Under the pieces are notes generated by a model, which did no database searches, had not been told where the DNA came from, and saw only the letters and a program-made list of their open reading frames with translations. From positions 39,944,302-40,008,301 of the forward strand of contig NC_088717.1 of the NCBI RefSeq assembly GCF_963576615.1: a stretch of DNA of 64,000 nucleotides. Direction: 5' to 3'. Numbering within the stretch: the stretch's first letter is position 1; the number at the start of each line of letters is the position of its first letter. Shown here in pieces: positions 26,201 to 38,200 of this stretch. The translations under genes were made by a program, and so were the position numbers. The stretch comes from Watersipora subatra (Eukaryota; Bryozoa; Gymnolaemata; Cheilostomatida; Watersiporidae).

Positions 26201-29200
26201 ATTCTAATGGGAAAAGTTGTTTTCTGGATCATTTTCTGGAAAAATTGGACCTCAAACAATTAGGTTTTTGAACAACCTTCTGGAACGGATTATGTTCGAG
26301 AACCGAGATTTCGCTGTACACAACTCATAGCGTTTAGAGTTCTCTTTTCAACTTAATTTCTTTGAAATGTCATGTATATATATATGCTAGATGGCATATA
26401 TATGTATACTAGCCGAATGCTCAGCGTCGCTTGGGTAATAATATAATTACCCAATGAATTTGAATAACTTACCTTGTAGGCTATTAGTCTCAATCTTTAC
26501 TAAAACGATATCGTGTTTGAAGCCAGCTTAATAGTCGTCATGTTATGCGTAACGATAAACTGTGCTAGTTAATAACCCTAAGCGCTGAAAGTGTGAGTAT
26601 TTTAACCGATGTGATGAATATCTTCACTGTTATTGATATAGTGAAGCATGTATTGATGCATAGTCTAGATGCATAATCCAACAGACTATGCATATATTGA
26701 TGCGAAGTCTATTGAATAAGCTCACTGCCTCCAGAACTAGAGGTTTAGAGATCAAATCCTCTGCATAGTTGACTTTCCATTGCGAGATTTTAATCGTTAT
26801 AACTGGACACAGGGATGACAGATAAAAAGACAAACATTGAGCATATATATAATTGTCTAAAATAAGCATAAGATACAGATGAGTGTACAGCGGTATGAAT
26901 ATAACAAACCTCCATTAGAGAAAGCACCTCCAATTTATTTGCATTGACCTTGGCTGTCAAGTACTCTGTGTAGTGCCTGATACACATGCTATTCTCCACT
27001 TCCTCTTCATCACACATAAATTTATCATCTACATAAAGAAAAAATTGTCTGCAAAACTTATTCCTTGACACTATACAGCAAAAATGAAAAAGCATCTTAC
27101 ACTCCATAGTTGGAGAATATCTGTCTATATCTCTTTTTATTTAACTTTTATACTCAGTTTTCTGTTTAAACATCAACTTTTCCATCACTCTTCTCTCAAC
27201 TATATTCCTAGTTTAACCAACTTATTGGCTCAAGTACCAAGTATACAATAAATAAAATTATTCTTTTTCCGAATTAAACTCAACATAAGACTGCTCTGGC
27301 TCCAGAAAGGGTCTTTTGTAACCTGGACCTTGTCAACATTTCAACTCCATGCTACACTCAACTAAAGATTTTGAGTGGAAGTAATTTACGCCTATTTAGT
27401 TTTTAAATAACTATTATCAATGTCTGTTAGTTGTCTGTGTATATCTCATCATACTGTTTTGTCCTTCCAAGTGGATCAAGTCTAGAAAGGCATAGTACCA
27501 TCACATAGGAACCAATAAACAAGCTTGGCTAGACAGTACTGAGAGATAAATTTTCAATCAGTATCATAGACTGTCGCGTGTAAGTCAAGTTTAAAATGCA
27601 AATAAAATGTTACCAAACTAAGGGATCGGCTTATACGCGCTTAACTTGGATCACACTCAAACAAAATGACATTATAGTAACTTAATTCCAACAACTACGA
27701 CTCTAGCTATGCTGCTGGTAGTGTTTTGCTTACCTTTTGAACTTTTTCGCTACTACCGTGGCTAACAAGTTCAGCAGGTTCTAAATAAGCAGAGTTATCA
27801 CTACTATTATAGCTTACAGCATTATCATTACGACTACAAATAAATTATCAATGTCACTAGTGGTGTGTAATCGTGTTTTGAGGTCTTATGTAGCCTAACG
27901 ATGTCTAAGGCAATGGTGAGACAAGTCAAGGTAAGTGATGCTTTTGCCATGGTATTAAAGCTATCAGATTAACAGCTTTATTGGCTTCTCGGTGCCATGA
28001 CATATAAGCTAAACGACAACTCACGGATCAGCTCATTCTACAGTGTCGTATCAAGGTATGTACCTGCATGTTATTTAACATGGCATCGTAGGCACGATTC
28101 TGTGTTGTTACATTAATTAATTGAGGGGTGTTATTATTAGAGTTGCCCCGATTTTAATATCGGAATCGGTATCGGTGCCGATATGGGTGTTAAGTATCTG
28201 AATCGGTATCGGCCGATCTTTTCTTAAAAAATCGGAAACTTCAGATACTTTTTACAGATAAACTATTTAGCAGAAACCTGTATTTTAGCCTGCTACACTA
28301 ATAAAAAAATCATCAGCATGCAAGTTTCTTACTTTTACCTAATGAATTCCGGGCCTGTCACACAATCTATTTCATGTCTATAGCCTAATAAACATCAACA
28401 CAGCTGAGGAATCTTTTGGCTTTAGTCAGGACGTAATCACCAAGTGCAGTATTTCACAATTACCGCAATATGATTTATTGCAGCCAATCACGAACAAAAG
28501 CACAATGATGGGAAACAAGAATGCGGTGTAATATTTCTATGTACTAGCATTACGAAAGTAATTTGAGCAGTCGATGCATCAAGTTATCTATCTCTCTTGA
28601 TCCTGATAATATGATGTATCGTTTGCATCGCATAAAATAACCTCAGTAGCCTATCGGCATTTAGCCTGACCTCCATCATCTGTGGCAAGTGATTCCTTCT
28701 TCTGTACGACAAGCTACATCGATAGTGATGGAAGATAAAGACGTCTCACTGTGATAATTGAATCATTAACGGTAATTAAGAGAATAATTTATTTGCTCTA
28801 AAATTGTACAGGCGCAGCAGTTCGTTCAGTAGTAAAAGAGAGAGACTTCATTATCCCAGAGAAAGCTGTACGATTAACAGTAATTACCATTATTAATAGC
28901 AGATTACAAAAAACATGGACTTTTTTGTTACTAGATGCACGGTATGTCATAATATCAGTATGTGACTATATATACATGTATATATTTTGTCCATGAATAA
29001 AAACAAATACATCAGTATTTATATTTTCTTTGCATTATATTTGCATAATAAAATTAACAATTATCTATGCAACACAAAAGATCTGAATCGGTATCTGAAT
29101 CGAATTATTTTTCAATAAGAATCGGTGTATCGGATCGGTATCTGAATCGGCTGGTGAAATTAGAATCGGGGCATCTCTAGTTATTATACCTTGTCGTTTT

Positions 29201-32200
29201 ATTATATCGTTGAGGGTTGGTAATATTAATTAGTAACGCTCTTGCGTGTCGTAGCGTCGTTCGGGTAGGTGATCGTTATTTTTTTGGGTTGCTGCGTTGT
29301 ATTGGTAGTGGAGTAGCATTATCGTAGCAGTGCTATAGTGATTCCTTGTGTTAATTGTTAGGTGTGTTGAAAGTGGTTGTTGTTATAGTTGTGTGTGAAT
29401 ATGGCTGCTAGACTATTAGATGTTAGTGTTTTCCCTAAGTTGAGGCTAGATAGTGGAAATGTCTCTAGTTCTTTCAGTCTTGGCTTAGTGGGTTTGAGAT
29501 TGCGTGTGAGCTTACTTCGTTTTGTATGGATAATACCATAGATATAGTAAACCCTAGATTGGTGAATAGCTATCATTACAATGAAGCAAAAGTGAGGCCT
29601 ATAATTGGCTGTTGTTCTCGCGACGTTACGTTGCAGTGATGTGCATCACAGCAAAAGAGCCCTCAGGTGAGCAATGAGTTTAGCAGTGAAAGCATGCTTG
29701 TGCTAGTAGTTTTAAAGTCATAAACGTTACAATAAGACTAAATTCTTAGTGAAATGTCACCAGAGGTGACTACAACACCCCAGGTATAGCCTTAATTGCC
29801 CATAACAAGACAGAACTTGAACTCAAAACAAGAAGTTCTCAACAATATTATAAGCTATCTATGCCAATTAAAGACACCAAGCGGAAAGCTGCTAGTGGGA
29901 AATAATAGGAAAACCTTTATCATTGGTTTTGAGTCCTCAGCCAAATCTGTACATGACATTGCTCAATATCTTTTCAGTAGTAATGTGATGACAGTAGTGA
30001 TGACATAACTCTAATCTCAGTTAAAAACCGGAGGATTGGTGACGCCAAACCCATTGATAGGTCAAAAATGTATTGCTGCAGAAAAGTGCTTACATTCACG
30101 CATAGAGAGCTATGGTATCCCAAAGAGAGCTATTAAACAAGTACATCACAGACTCTAACATATGTCTTATTACATAACCTCAATCAAGGTTTCACATGCA
30201 CAGTGCATGCCATCAATCTACTCAAAACTATAGTACATCGCAATATTAAAATCAGAATACACTATGCTGCTTCAAAGCAGGAATCTAGTGCAACCAACCT
30301 TAGACAAAAACTATCTCGTCTAGTTATTTTCAGTCATGTCTAATGGGTGTTTAAACTATAACTGCCACGTACAATTTTTATCGTTTTATCTATGTAGGCC
30401 TAAATCAGACACGCTGATTCCGATTTTGTACTCAAAATAAAGATTGGTTTACTAACTTTCAAATTCATGAAGGCTTTTTTACAGCGTTTCAAAATCGGTC
30501 TCGAAAACCACACATTCGGCACAACAAGCTCCGCCCATAAATATGTGACGTATACTAGCTTTTTAGGAACAGAAGTTGGGGAAGTTTAGTCCGATTCAGA
30601 ATGATAGAGATGGGTGTCTCAAAACCCAAATGACCAAATGACACGATGTGTTAGCTTAGAGAATAATATGCATACAGTAATTAACCTTCAGTCGGTACCA
30701 CAATTATTGGATTGCTAATTAAGATTCAAAACTCTTACCGATGTTTGCCATAATTTAATGGTGAACACAGTATGCACTAACATTCCTAAAAATATTGCTC
30801 TGGATATTACGATTCAAAATGCTTACCGATCTAAATTCAGCCTTGAAAATAATCTTGGTCTTTTATGAAAAGTAGATGAACTATTTAAAATGGCTCATAG
30901 CTTGTTACAGGATGTTTAATAAGCTGAGCGCCGAGAAAAATAAGCTCAAAAAAGTGCATGATCAACGCTAGCTTGTGCTTTTCTCGGCGTTCAGCCTATA
31001 AACATCCTGTAACAAGCTACAAGCAATTTAAAATGTTCTGTGATGACATTTTAAATGTTAAATGTCTTCTCAGTCCTTTCATAAAGGACTGAGATCTTGA
31101 TGGCTGAATTTAGATAATAATGGGTTTTGCGACACCCATCTCTATCATTCTGAATCGGACTAAACATCCACAACTTCTGTTCCTAAAAAGCTAGCATACG
31201 TCTAATATCTATGGACGGAGCTTGTTGTGCCGATTGTGTTGTTTTCGAGACCGAAATCAAAACGCTGTAAAAAGCCTTCATGACTTTGAAAGTTAGTGAC
31301 CCAATCTTTATTTTGAGTACAAAATCGGAATCAGCATGCCTGATTTACCTAGAAAATACGATAAAAGTTGTCTGTGACAGTTATGGTCTAATACAGTGGT
31401 CCAACCTAACTGCTTTTAAATTTCATTTGATTCATTAGTTTGTTATTAGTTAAATTTCTATTTGGTCACTCTTTGTATTATCAATGATATAGAAGCTTCT
31501 AAATCATTGGTATTATCCATTACCATGTGTCTAAGATTCTGTCAGTTTTATATATTATCAATAAAATATGCAGTCTCACATGCACAAACTATGGAAAAAT
31601 TGAGCAGTTTTTGGTGTTAAGTCAATATGAGTTCATAGATCAGCTGATTCACTTTACACATCACCATGACGTTGCGTCATGCTAATTATAGGCCTCACTT
31701 GTTTTGATTACTTGCGTATCTAGGGTTTACTATATCTATGGATAATACTGAAGGTGGTGCCCCACTCTTTGCGGGAAGTACTAAGCTATTAGCTTTATTA
31801 AGCGCTATTGGTAGTAAAGGAATGGAGTTGCTGAGAAGCTTAGGGTTTGATCTTGCTAGCCAGGCAGCTGATGCTTACCAAACAGCTTTAAATCTTTTGA
31901 GAGGCCATTATGAGAGAGAGGAGAGTGTGTTTGTGAGAACGATGAAGTTTGTTACTGTCGCACAGGCTTTAGGGGAAGAAGAGAGAGAGAGAGTACTTGG
32001 TGAGAGTGGAAAAGTTAAGTAGAGATATGGATTTTGGTTATGGTAATGATGATTTGAGGTAGCGCTTCTGTGTATCTTCAACAGTGAATGGTTTGTGTGG
32101 TTCCAGTGCTAGGAAAGAGTTAATGCAGGAGACTGACTTAACTTGGGAGCAATTATCTAACAGATTGAAAGCTAGACATTTAGCTAGAGAATCAAAATCT

Positions 32201-35200
32201 ATCAGTGGTGCTAAGAGAGATATCAAGGTGGAATCTAGTGTCAGTAGTTCTGTTGCACCTGTTTGCCGAGTTTCTAGGAAGAGTGATAAATCTCACGAGG
32301 AGCGTTTTAGTTATAGGCTTCCTAGGAGAGATAGTTCAGGTAGTGATAGATCTGACACCTTTTCACCTGGGTGGAGAGGTAGGCAAAGTTATAAAAGGTT
32401 AGCACCTAGACGATATAATTCCTCTGCTAGAAGTATTATTTGCTTTGCTTGAAACAGGGAGAGACATCATGTTGGGGATTGCTCGAGTGTTGGGTGCTAT
32501 GTTTGTTCAAGAGAGGTCACATTTCTAAGAATTGTCCTTGGAACAAGTGTATTGAAAGACAAGAGTCTAGACGTGATTGTAAGAGATATAGCAGCAGTGG
32601 TAGTAGTAGAAGCCCATCAGGGGATAGGTGCAAATCTAGTAGACAAAGTAGGAGTTTTAGAAAAAGTCCACATAGAGCGAGATTCACCAAAAGCAATAAA
32701 GATGGGCTATATAGCAGTGACATTAAACAAGTTTTAAAAGTGAATGGGAAAAATGTTGAGTTTACACTCGATGCAGGAGCAGAAGTTTCTACGGTAACAG
32801 AAGAGACTAGTAAATTGCTTGGTCTGAGTTTGAGTAAACCTGAACGTAGTATATATAGCGCAGATGAATCTTCTCTATCTGTAGCTGGAATTTGTAAAGT
32901 TGAAATCAGAAGCACTTTTAGGTCAGTCGACACTTCCGTGTATGTTTTAACAGGTTCTAGGAAAAATCTTTTAGGATTACATGAGTTACATCAGCCAAAA
33001 TTGCTTGACATTATTAGTATGTGCAAAAATGATTTTGACCAAAGGAAGTTTCCTGACGTTTTTCAGGGTTTTAAAATGAACTTGAAGGAAAATATGGAAC
33101 CTATGTGTTTATTAACACCCAAACCAATGGTATCTGGTCTTAAGGATTAAGCTGAAAGAGAATTAGACATAACGTCAGCTAGTGAATCAATTTCTCGATC
33201 TGGTGCTAGTTATGCCGGTGTAATAAAGAACAGTGGGAAAGTTCAGAAAGTCTCTATATTGAACAGAGCAAATGAGTTTTTAGATGAAATAGAAAGCGAC
33301 AACTTTATGGATGAGAATAAATTTGTGGAGAAAAGGAAAAATATTAGGTTAAAGAGAGAGAGGTTACAGCGCAGGTTTGATGAGCAGATTAGAGAGTTAG
33401 AGAAAGAGGAAATGGAATTGAGTGAGGAGTAAGAGAGCTCTGTCGCCCTCCAAGGTGTCTTAGCTGAAATGGCCAAGGTGAAAGCCTGTTTGCCCGCTAG
33501 ATTTGCGAAGGCTTGGCCCGCGGTAGACAGCGTTTCTGCCGGCGCCCATGCTTAAGCAGAGAAGGCTGCTAGACCTGGCTCTTGTAATCCAAGCCTGGAG
33601 GGCGATTCCAGGGAGGAAAGCTTGAGTGCAGAAAAGGCCAGGGTGGAAACTGTAGACGTTACTAAAAGCTCCCTGGAGGAGTCTTTTGAGACCCCAGGGT
33701 TCTATAAAAGCAGCAAGCCTGTCAGTACGACAGATGCCTGCACTGGTCTAGAGGAGTCCAAGACCCTTGATCTAGCTGCAGAGGAAGAGTCCTTGAGAAG
33801 CGAAGGAGATGATAGAGTATTTGGGATTAAAAGAAAATTGTAGTTTTAATTTTGGAAGTTTGTAACTTGATTGGAAATGACAATACATGAAATTAGGATC
33901 TTCTGAGGTGGCCTTTTCCTAGGAGAGGGGGCATGGTGTGTAATCGTGTTTTGAGGTCTTATGTAGCCTAACGATGTCTAAGGCAATGGTGAGACAAGTC
34001 GAGGTAAGTGATGCTTTTGCCATGGTATAAAAGCTATCAGATTAACAGCTTTATTGACTTCTCGGTGCTATGACATATAAGCTATACGGCAACTCACGGA
34101 TCACCTCATTCTACAGTGTCGTATCAAGGTATGTACCTGCACTTTATTTAACAACTAGTACTATTAATAGATGAACATGAGGAGTCCATTAATCTACATT
34201 AGTGAAACATCCGTAGCTGTAATGCATCTGACATGGCTGTCATTGCGAAAAAGAAATTTGAAGAAAAAATTGTGATAGACACTGAAATTATCTGAATAAC
34301 TCAATGATACGCCCAACCTTTTCCTTGAAAAAGCTGCCAGTAACTAACCCCACTTAACATACCTATGGGTTACACACCCAAGTGATTTTCTTCACTTTAC
34401 GACTTCAAACAAATAAATTTGATTGCTTACTATTATCCTTCTCGAGCACTTCCTGACAATTTTTTCCGTTGGCTCCAGAGTTAAACTCAACCTCATTTTC
34501 CTGAAGCAGCCGCTTGAGCTGGTCAGTAGAAAAATCCCTTAAGTAGGAATGACAGTTTCGAGGGTGGTGACCATGCAACCCAAGCCTCTGACATTGTAGC
34601 TGCGCATTTCTGCAAGTAAAGTTAAACAAAGGCAGTGTTCAAGCTGTCTTGCTTATTTTAACATCGTTAACATCGTTTAACATTTCTAACACTGACAACA
34701 TTGTTAAATGGTCTCTCACGTCCAGTTTTAAAAGATTTCATCAGAAAGTACAGATACTTTTTTATCATTTGGGAATTTTTTTGTTTTAGGTGATGTGACT
34801 GCCAGGATATTTTAAGATGAAATCAACAAAACTTGATTGCAGTTAACACTCAGAAGAAAAATACTCCGAAAATTATGTCGATAGCAGCACTTCTTGTTTG
34901 TTCCTCTCATTATGACATTGGCTATTGCGTTCAAGTTGCAGGGTGACGCATATTAACATACTGACATATATTGACATATACATCTATTGTCATTTATTGA
35001 CATATATTGACATATACATCTATTGACATATTCTTTACTTTGTATTTGCTCATGACTTCAGGAATATAACTTCAAATATAGCCTTCGATATATAACTATA
35101 GATGTTTCAATAATTTAAGGATAGGTTGGTTACAATTTTTTCCATCGTTTTCCTCTAAATGCTGTGTTAGCATATGACTACCTGTTGCTGACGAGACTGT

Positions 35201-38200
35201 ATATTTATCACTTATAAACAAGAAGCGCTATTATTGACGTCATTTTTGGGGAAGTCTAGGCACATTTTTTCTGAGCGTTTCAACTACGGACAAGTTTTGT
35301 CGATTTTAATCTTAAAACACCCTGACAGTCAGACTTGCTAAAACAACAAAATCTCAAATGATAGACAAATATGTATATATTTTGATAAACTTTCAAAATT
35401 TGACACAAGTAACCCTTTAACGTTGTTAAAAATTTCGAATTGCATTGTTTTTATTTGAGGATGCTAGTGTTGTGGCAACAAGAACCAATCACTCACCAAA
35501 TTAACAGTATTCAAAACAAAAACAGGGTAAGAACGAATCGATAAACAAGCTATATAAATCAATCAATGCTAAAAAAACCACTTACTTGGGACACTCCTTG
35601 GGATACAAGGGTGTTCCACATCCATTACAAAATTGATATTTGCATTGTGGACAGATGCAATCCATACATCCTCCTCTTGACAGGTAAAATTGCTTTTGGC
35701 ACTTAGGACATTTAATACCGAACAGAGTCATTAACTCGTCTCTTCTTTGCACTGTAATAAAACGATAATCTAGCTAAGGAATAACTATCTAAAGACTTAC
35801 TAGGTTAAAAATCGGTAAGGACCACATATCTTGGTAATCCCTTTGATGTTCACCCTTTTTTCACATCGAATATGACACAATTGATAGTAAATAGTTTATT
35901 CAATAATTACTGTTGTTACTTGTTGCTGTTGTTTATTACAATAAATTACTGTTCTTGATGTTACTAAAAACATCAGAGTGCTGAACAACAAGTAGTTTTA
36001 TATAGGTTAGATAGAGCTCATATAAAATAAGCACAGTTATTGTACAGCCCTGTAATAATTGCATAAAAGAATGATGGTAAGTCTTCTCTAAATAGATCAG
36101 TATAGTGCCAAACCAATAGTAGAATATAAGAATGATGGCAAGTTTTCTCTGAATCAGTCAGTATAGTGCCATACCAATAGTAGAATATAAGAATGATGAC
36201 AAGTTAGTTTGCTCTGAGTAGGCCAGTTGGTGCCATAGCAATAGTACAATATAAGAATGACAAAAAGCTTTCTCTAAGTAGGCCAGTAAAGCATCACAGC
36301 AATAGTATACACCGCAACTAATTACAGTCAAACATGGATAACTCGCCCACGGATAGCTTGAAAACATGGTTAATTCGAACGGTTTCTTTGGTCCGTTCCC
36401 ACGTAATGATAAATTGCTATAGATAACTCGAAATCGACACTGTTAACTCGAACTGTTTTTGTCCAACGGCTACCGAAACGGTTGTTATCGCTTTAGCTTT
36501 AGAAAATCACTTTATTCCAGGCCATAGAGGTAAACCTCAACTTTTCGTAATTCATAAACATCGTTATTACCACCATCGGTAAAATATTTTTGTCAACGAA
36601 TTTTCTAAAGGTTTGGTGAAATTTGATTTATACCAAACATCCGCTTAATGATCGCCTTTCAGAAGCGAGGTAAAGTGAGGTAATCTTTGCATAAACTTCA
36701 AGAAAAATCGGCAAAATTGATCGTGGGTAAAACGCTCAAAAGAAAAAGATGTCTTTTCTTTTGAGCATTTCAACAACGATCAAGTTTTGCCAATGTCAAT
36801 CTAAAAAACGTCCTGGCAATAACATCACCTCAAACAACGAACCAATCTCAAGTGATAGAAAAATCTCTATACTTTTTGATAAAAACGTTTTAAACTTTAC
36901 ATTAGAAGCATTTAATTTGAAACAAGCCATTTGTGCTTTTGATTTATATTATAGTTTGTATATGTAGATGTATCTACTAATAAATAAGTGAATACATGGA
37001 CTTGTGACAGTGCTCTGATAACTTGGACGCTCTGATAATTCGAACACTTTCGCTCGGTCCCGTGAAGTTCGAGTTATCCATGTTTGACTGTATCTGTAGC
37101 CTGGACATTTTGGATATGCTTTAACATATTGTTCTTTTAACTTGACAGAATTATTGCTAAGATCTTTGTAAACAAATATCGACACCCTTCTTTGCAACTG
37201 CCAAATCTAACTGCAATGAATATTCCAATGTACGATAGAAAATTAGAGAAATATTGAATTCTACAGCCCTATGTAATTTCAAACAAATGATGTTCAAAGT
37301 ATCTTGAAATAAAATGGTTTCTCAAGTGAAAGGGTTGGCAAAAATTTTAAATAATAAATAACACGAACATAACAACAGTATATACCACGAAACCTCTAAT
37401 TGAACGCCACCTCTATTTGACCGCCACTACGAAAGAAGAGTTGAAAAATAGAGCGTTACCCTTTATTTGAACGCCACCTTTAGTTGACTGCCACCTTGAA
37501 CTTTATGAACCCATAATATCAAATGATCAGTAGAAAACTGTTCACAAAATCGTATTTATAATGATTCGTTTACATTACTAGCAATAAATTCTCTGGTTGT
37601 CCAACTCCAAAGCTTTTCGCTTTTTCCCATTAAAACTTTGAAAACAACACCATAGAAATAATCACAAACAGTTTCATGCTAGTAGTAGTTCTCTGTTTAA
37701 CGCGGTCTTTCTACTTCGAAGTAGCATACATACATAAAAACAGTTCAAATCTACAATGATAGGTGAACTTTGAAAGCAACGCCATAGAAATAATTACTAA
37801 CTGTCTCAGGCTAATAGTAGTTCCTGTTTTAATGCGGTCTTAATACTTCGAAGAACATGAATATAAAAAAACGAATTATAAGTTTTGGGCCAAAAGGTTA
37901 TGTTTAGCGAGTAAACTTTTATGCGTTGCATTTGTGCTAAATGCAGCGCGAGAAAGTTTTGCTTCACCAAAAAATTCTTTGACTGCTAATGTCAACTAGT
38001 TCAGCAGTGCAGAAGAAGAGTTGGGGCCAAAAAATATTGTGCAAGGTATTGGACAACTAGGAGATATTCGATCCATCCAAAGCAACAATCAGAACGCAGC
38101 TATCCGAGCAAACGATGGAAATACTTTTGTTTTAAAAACGTAAATGTTTGTTTTTGCTTGTAATATAGGTATGGTTAGTTTATGTCACTTACTCATGAAT

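Larger units (their letters stand above)
27861..34153 (+). mobile_element. LTR retrotransposon, internally deleted and carrying two nested insertions
   Basis: Two 220-bp direct repeats (27861-28080, 33934-34153) start TG and end CA. They are flanked by the 5-bp duplication ACTAG (27856-27860, 34154-34158). A PBS-like site follows the left LTR and a purine tract precedes the right LTR. Gag-like, CCHC, retropepsin-like and the very start of an RT-like frame are visible on the plus strand (31741-33150). RNase H and integrase are not found, and the RT core is missing. Frames contain stops and shifts. It sits in intron 12 of the ligase gene, antisense to it. Clade is uncertain: Ty3-like is suggested by the PBS and by the protease followed by an RT start. 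Confidence 0.92.

Noticed and set aside
29796..30008. 70-codon plus-strand frame inside the foldback element
   Set aside because: No match to a transposase motif that I can see, and no codon or splice support.
32517..32933. 138-codon minus-strand frame rich in Leu
   Set aside because: Antisense shadow of the Ser/Arg-rich and protease-like part of the LTR element.
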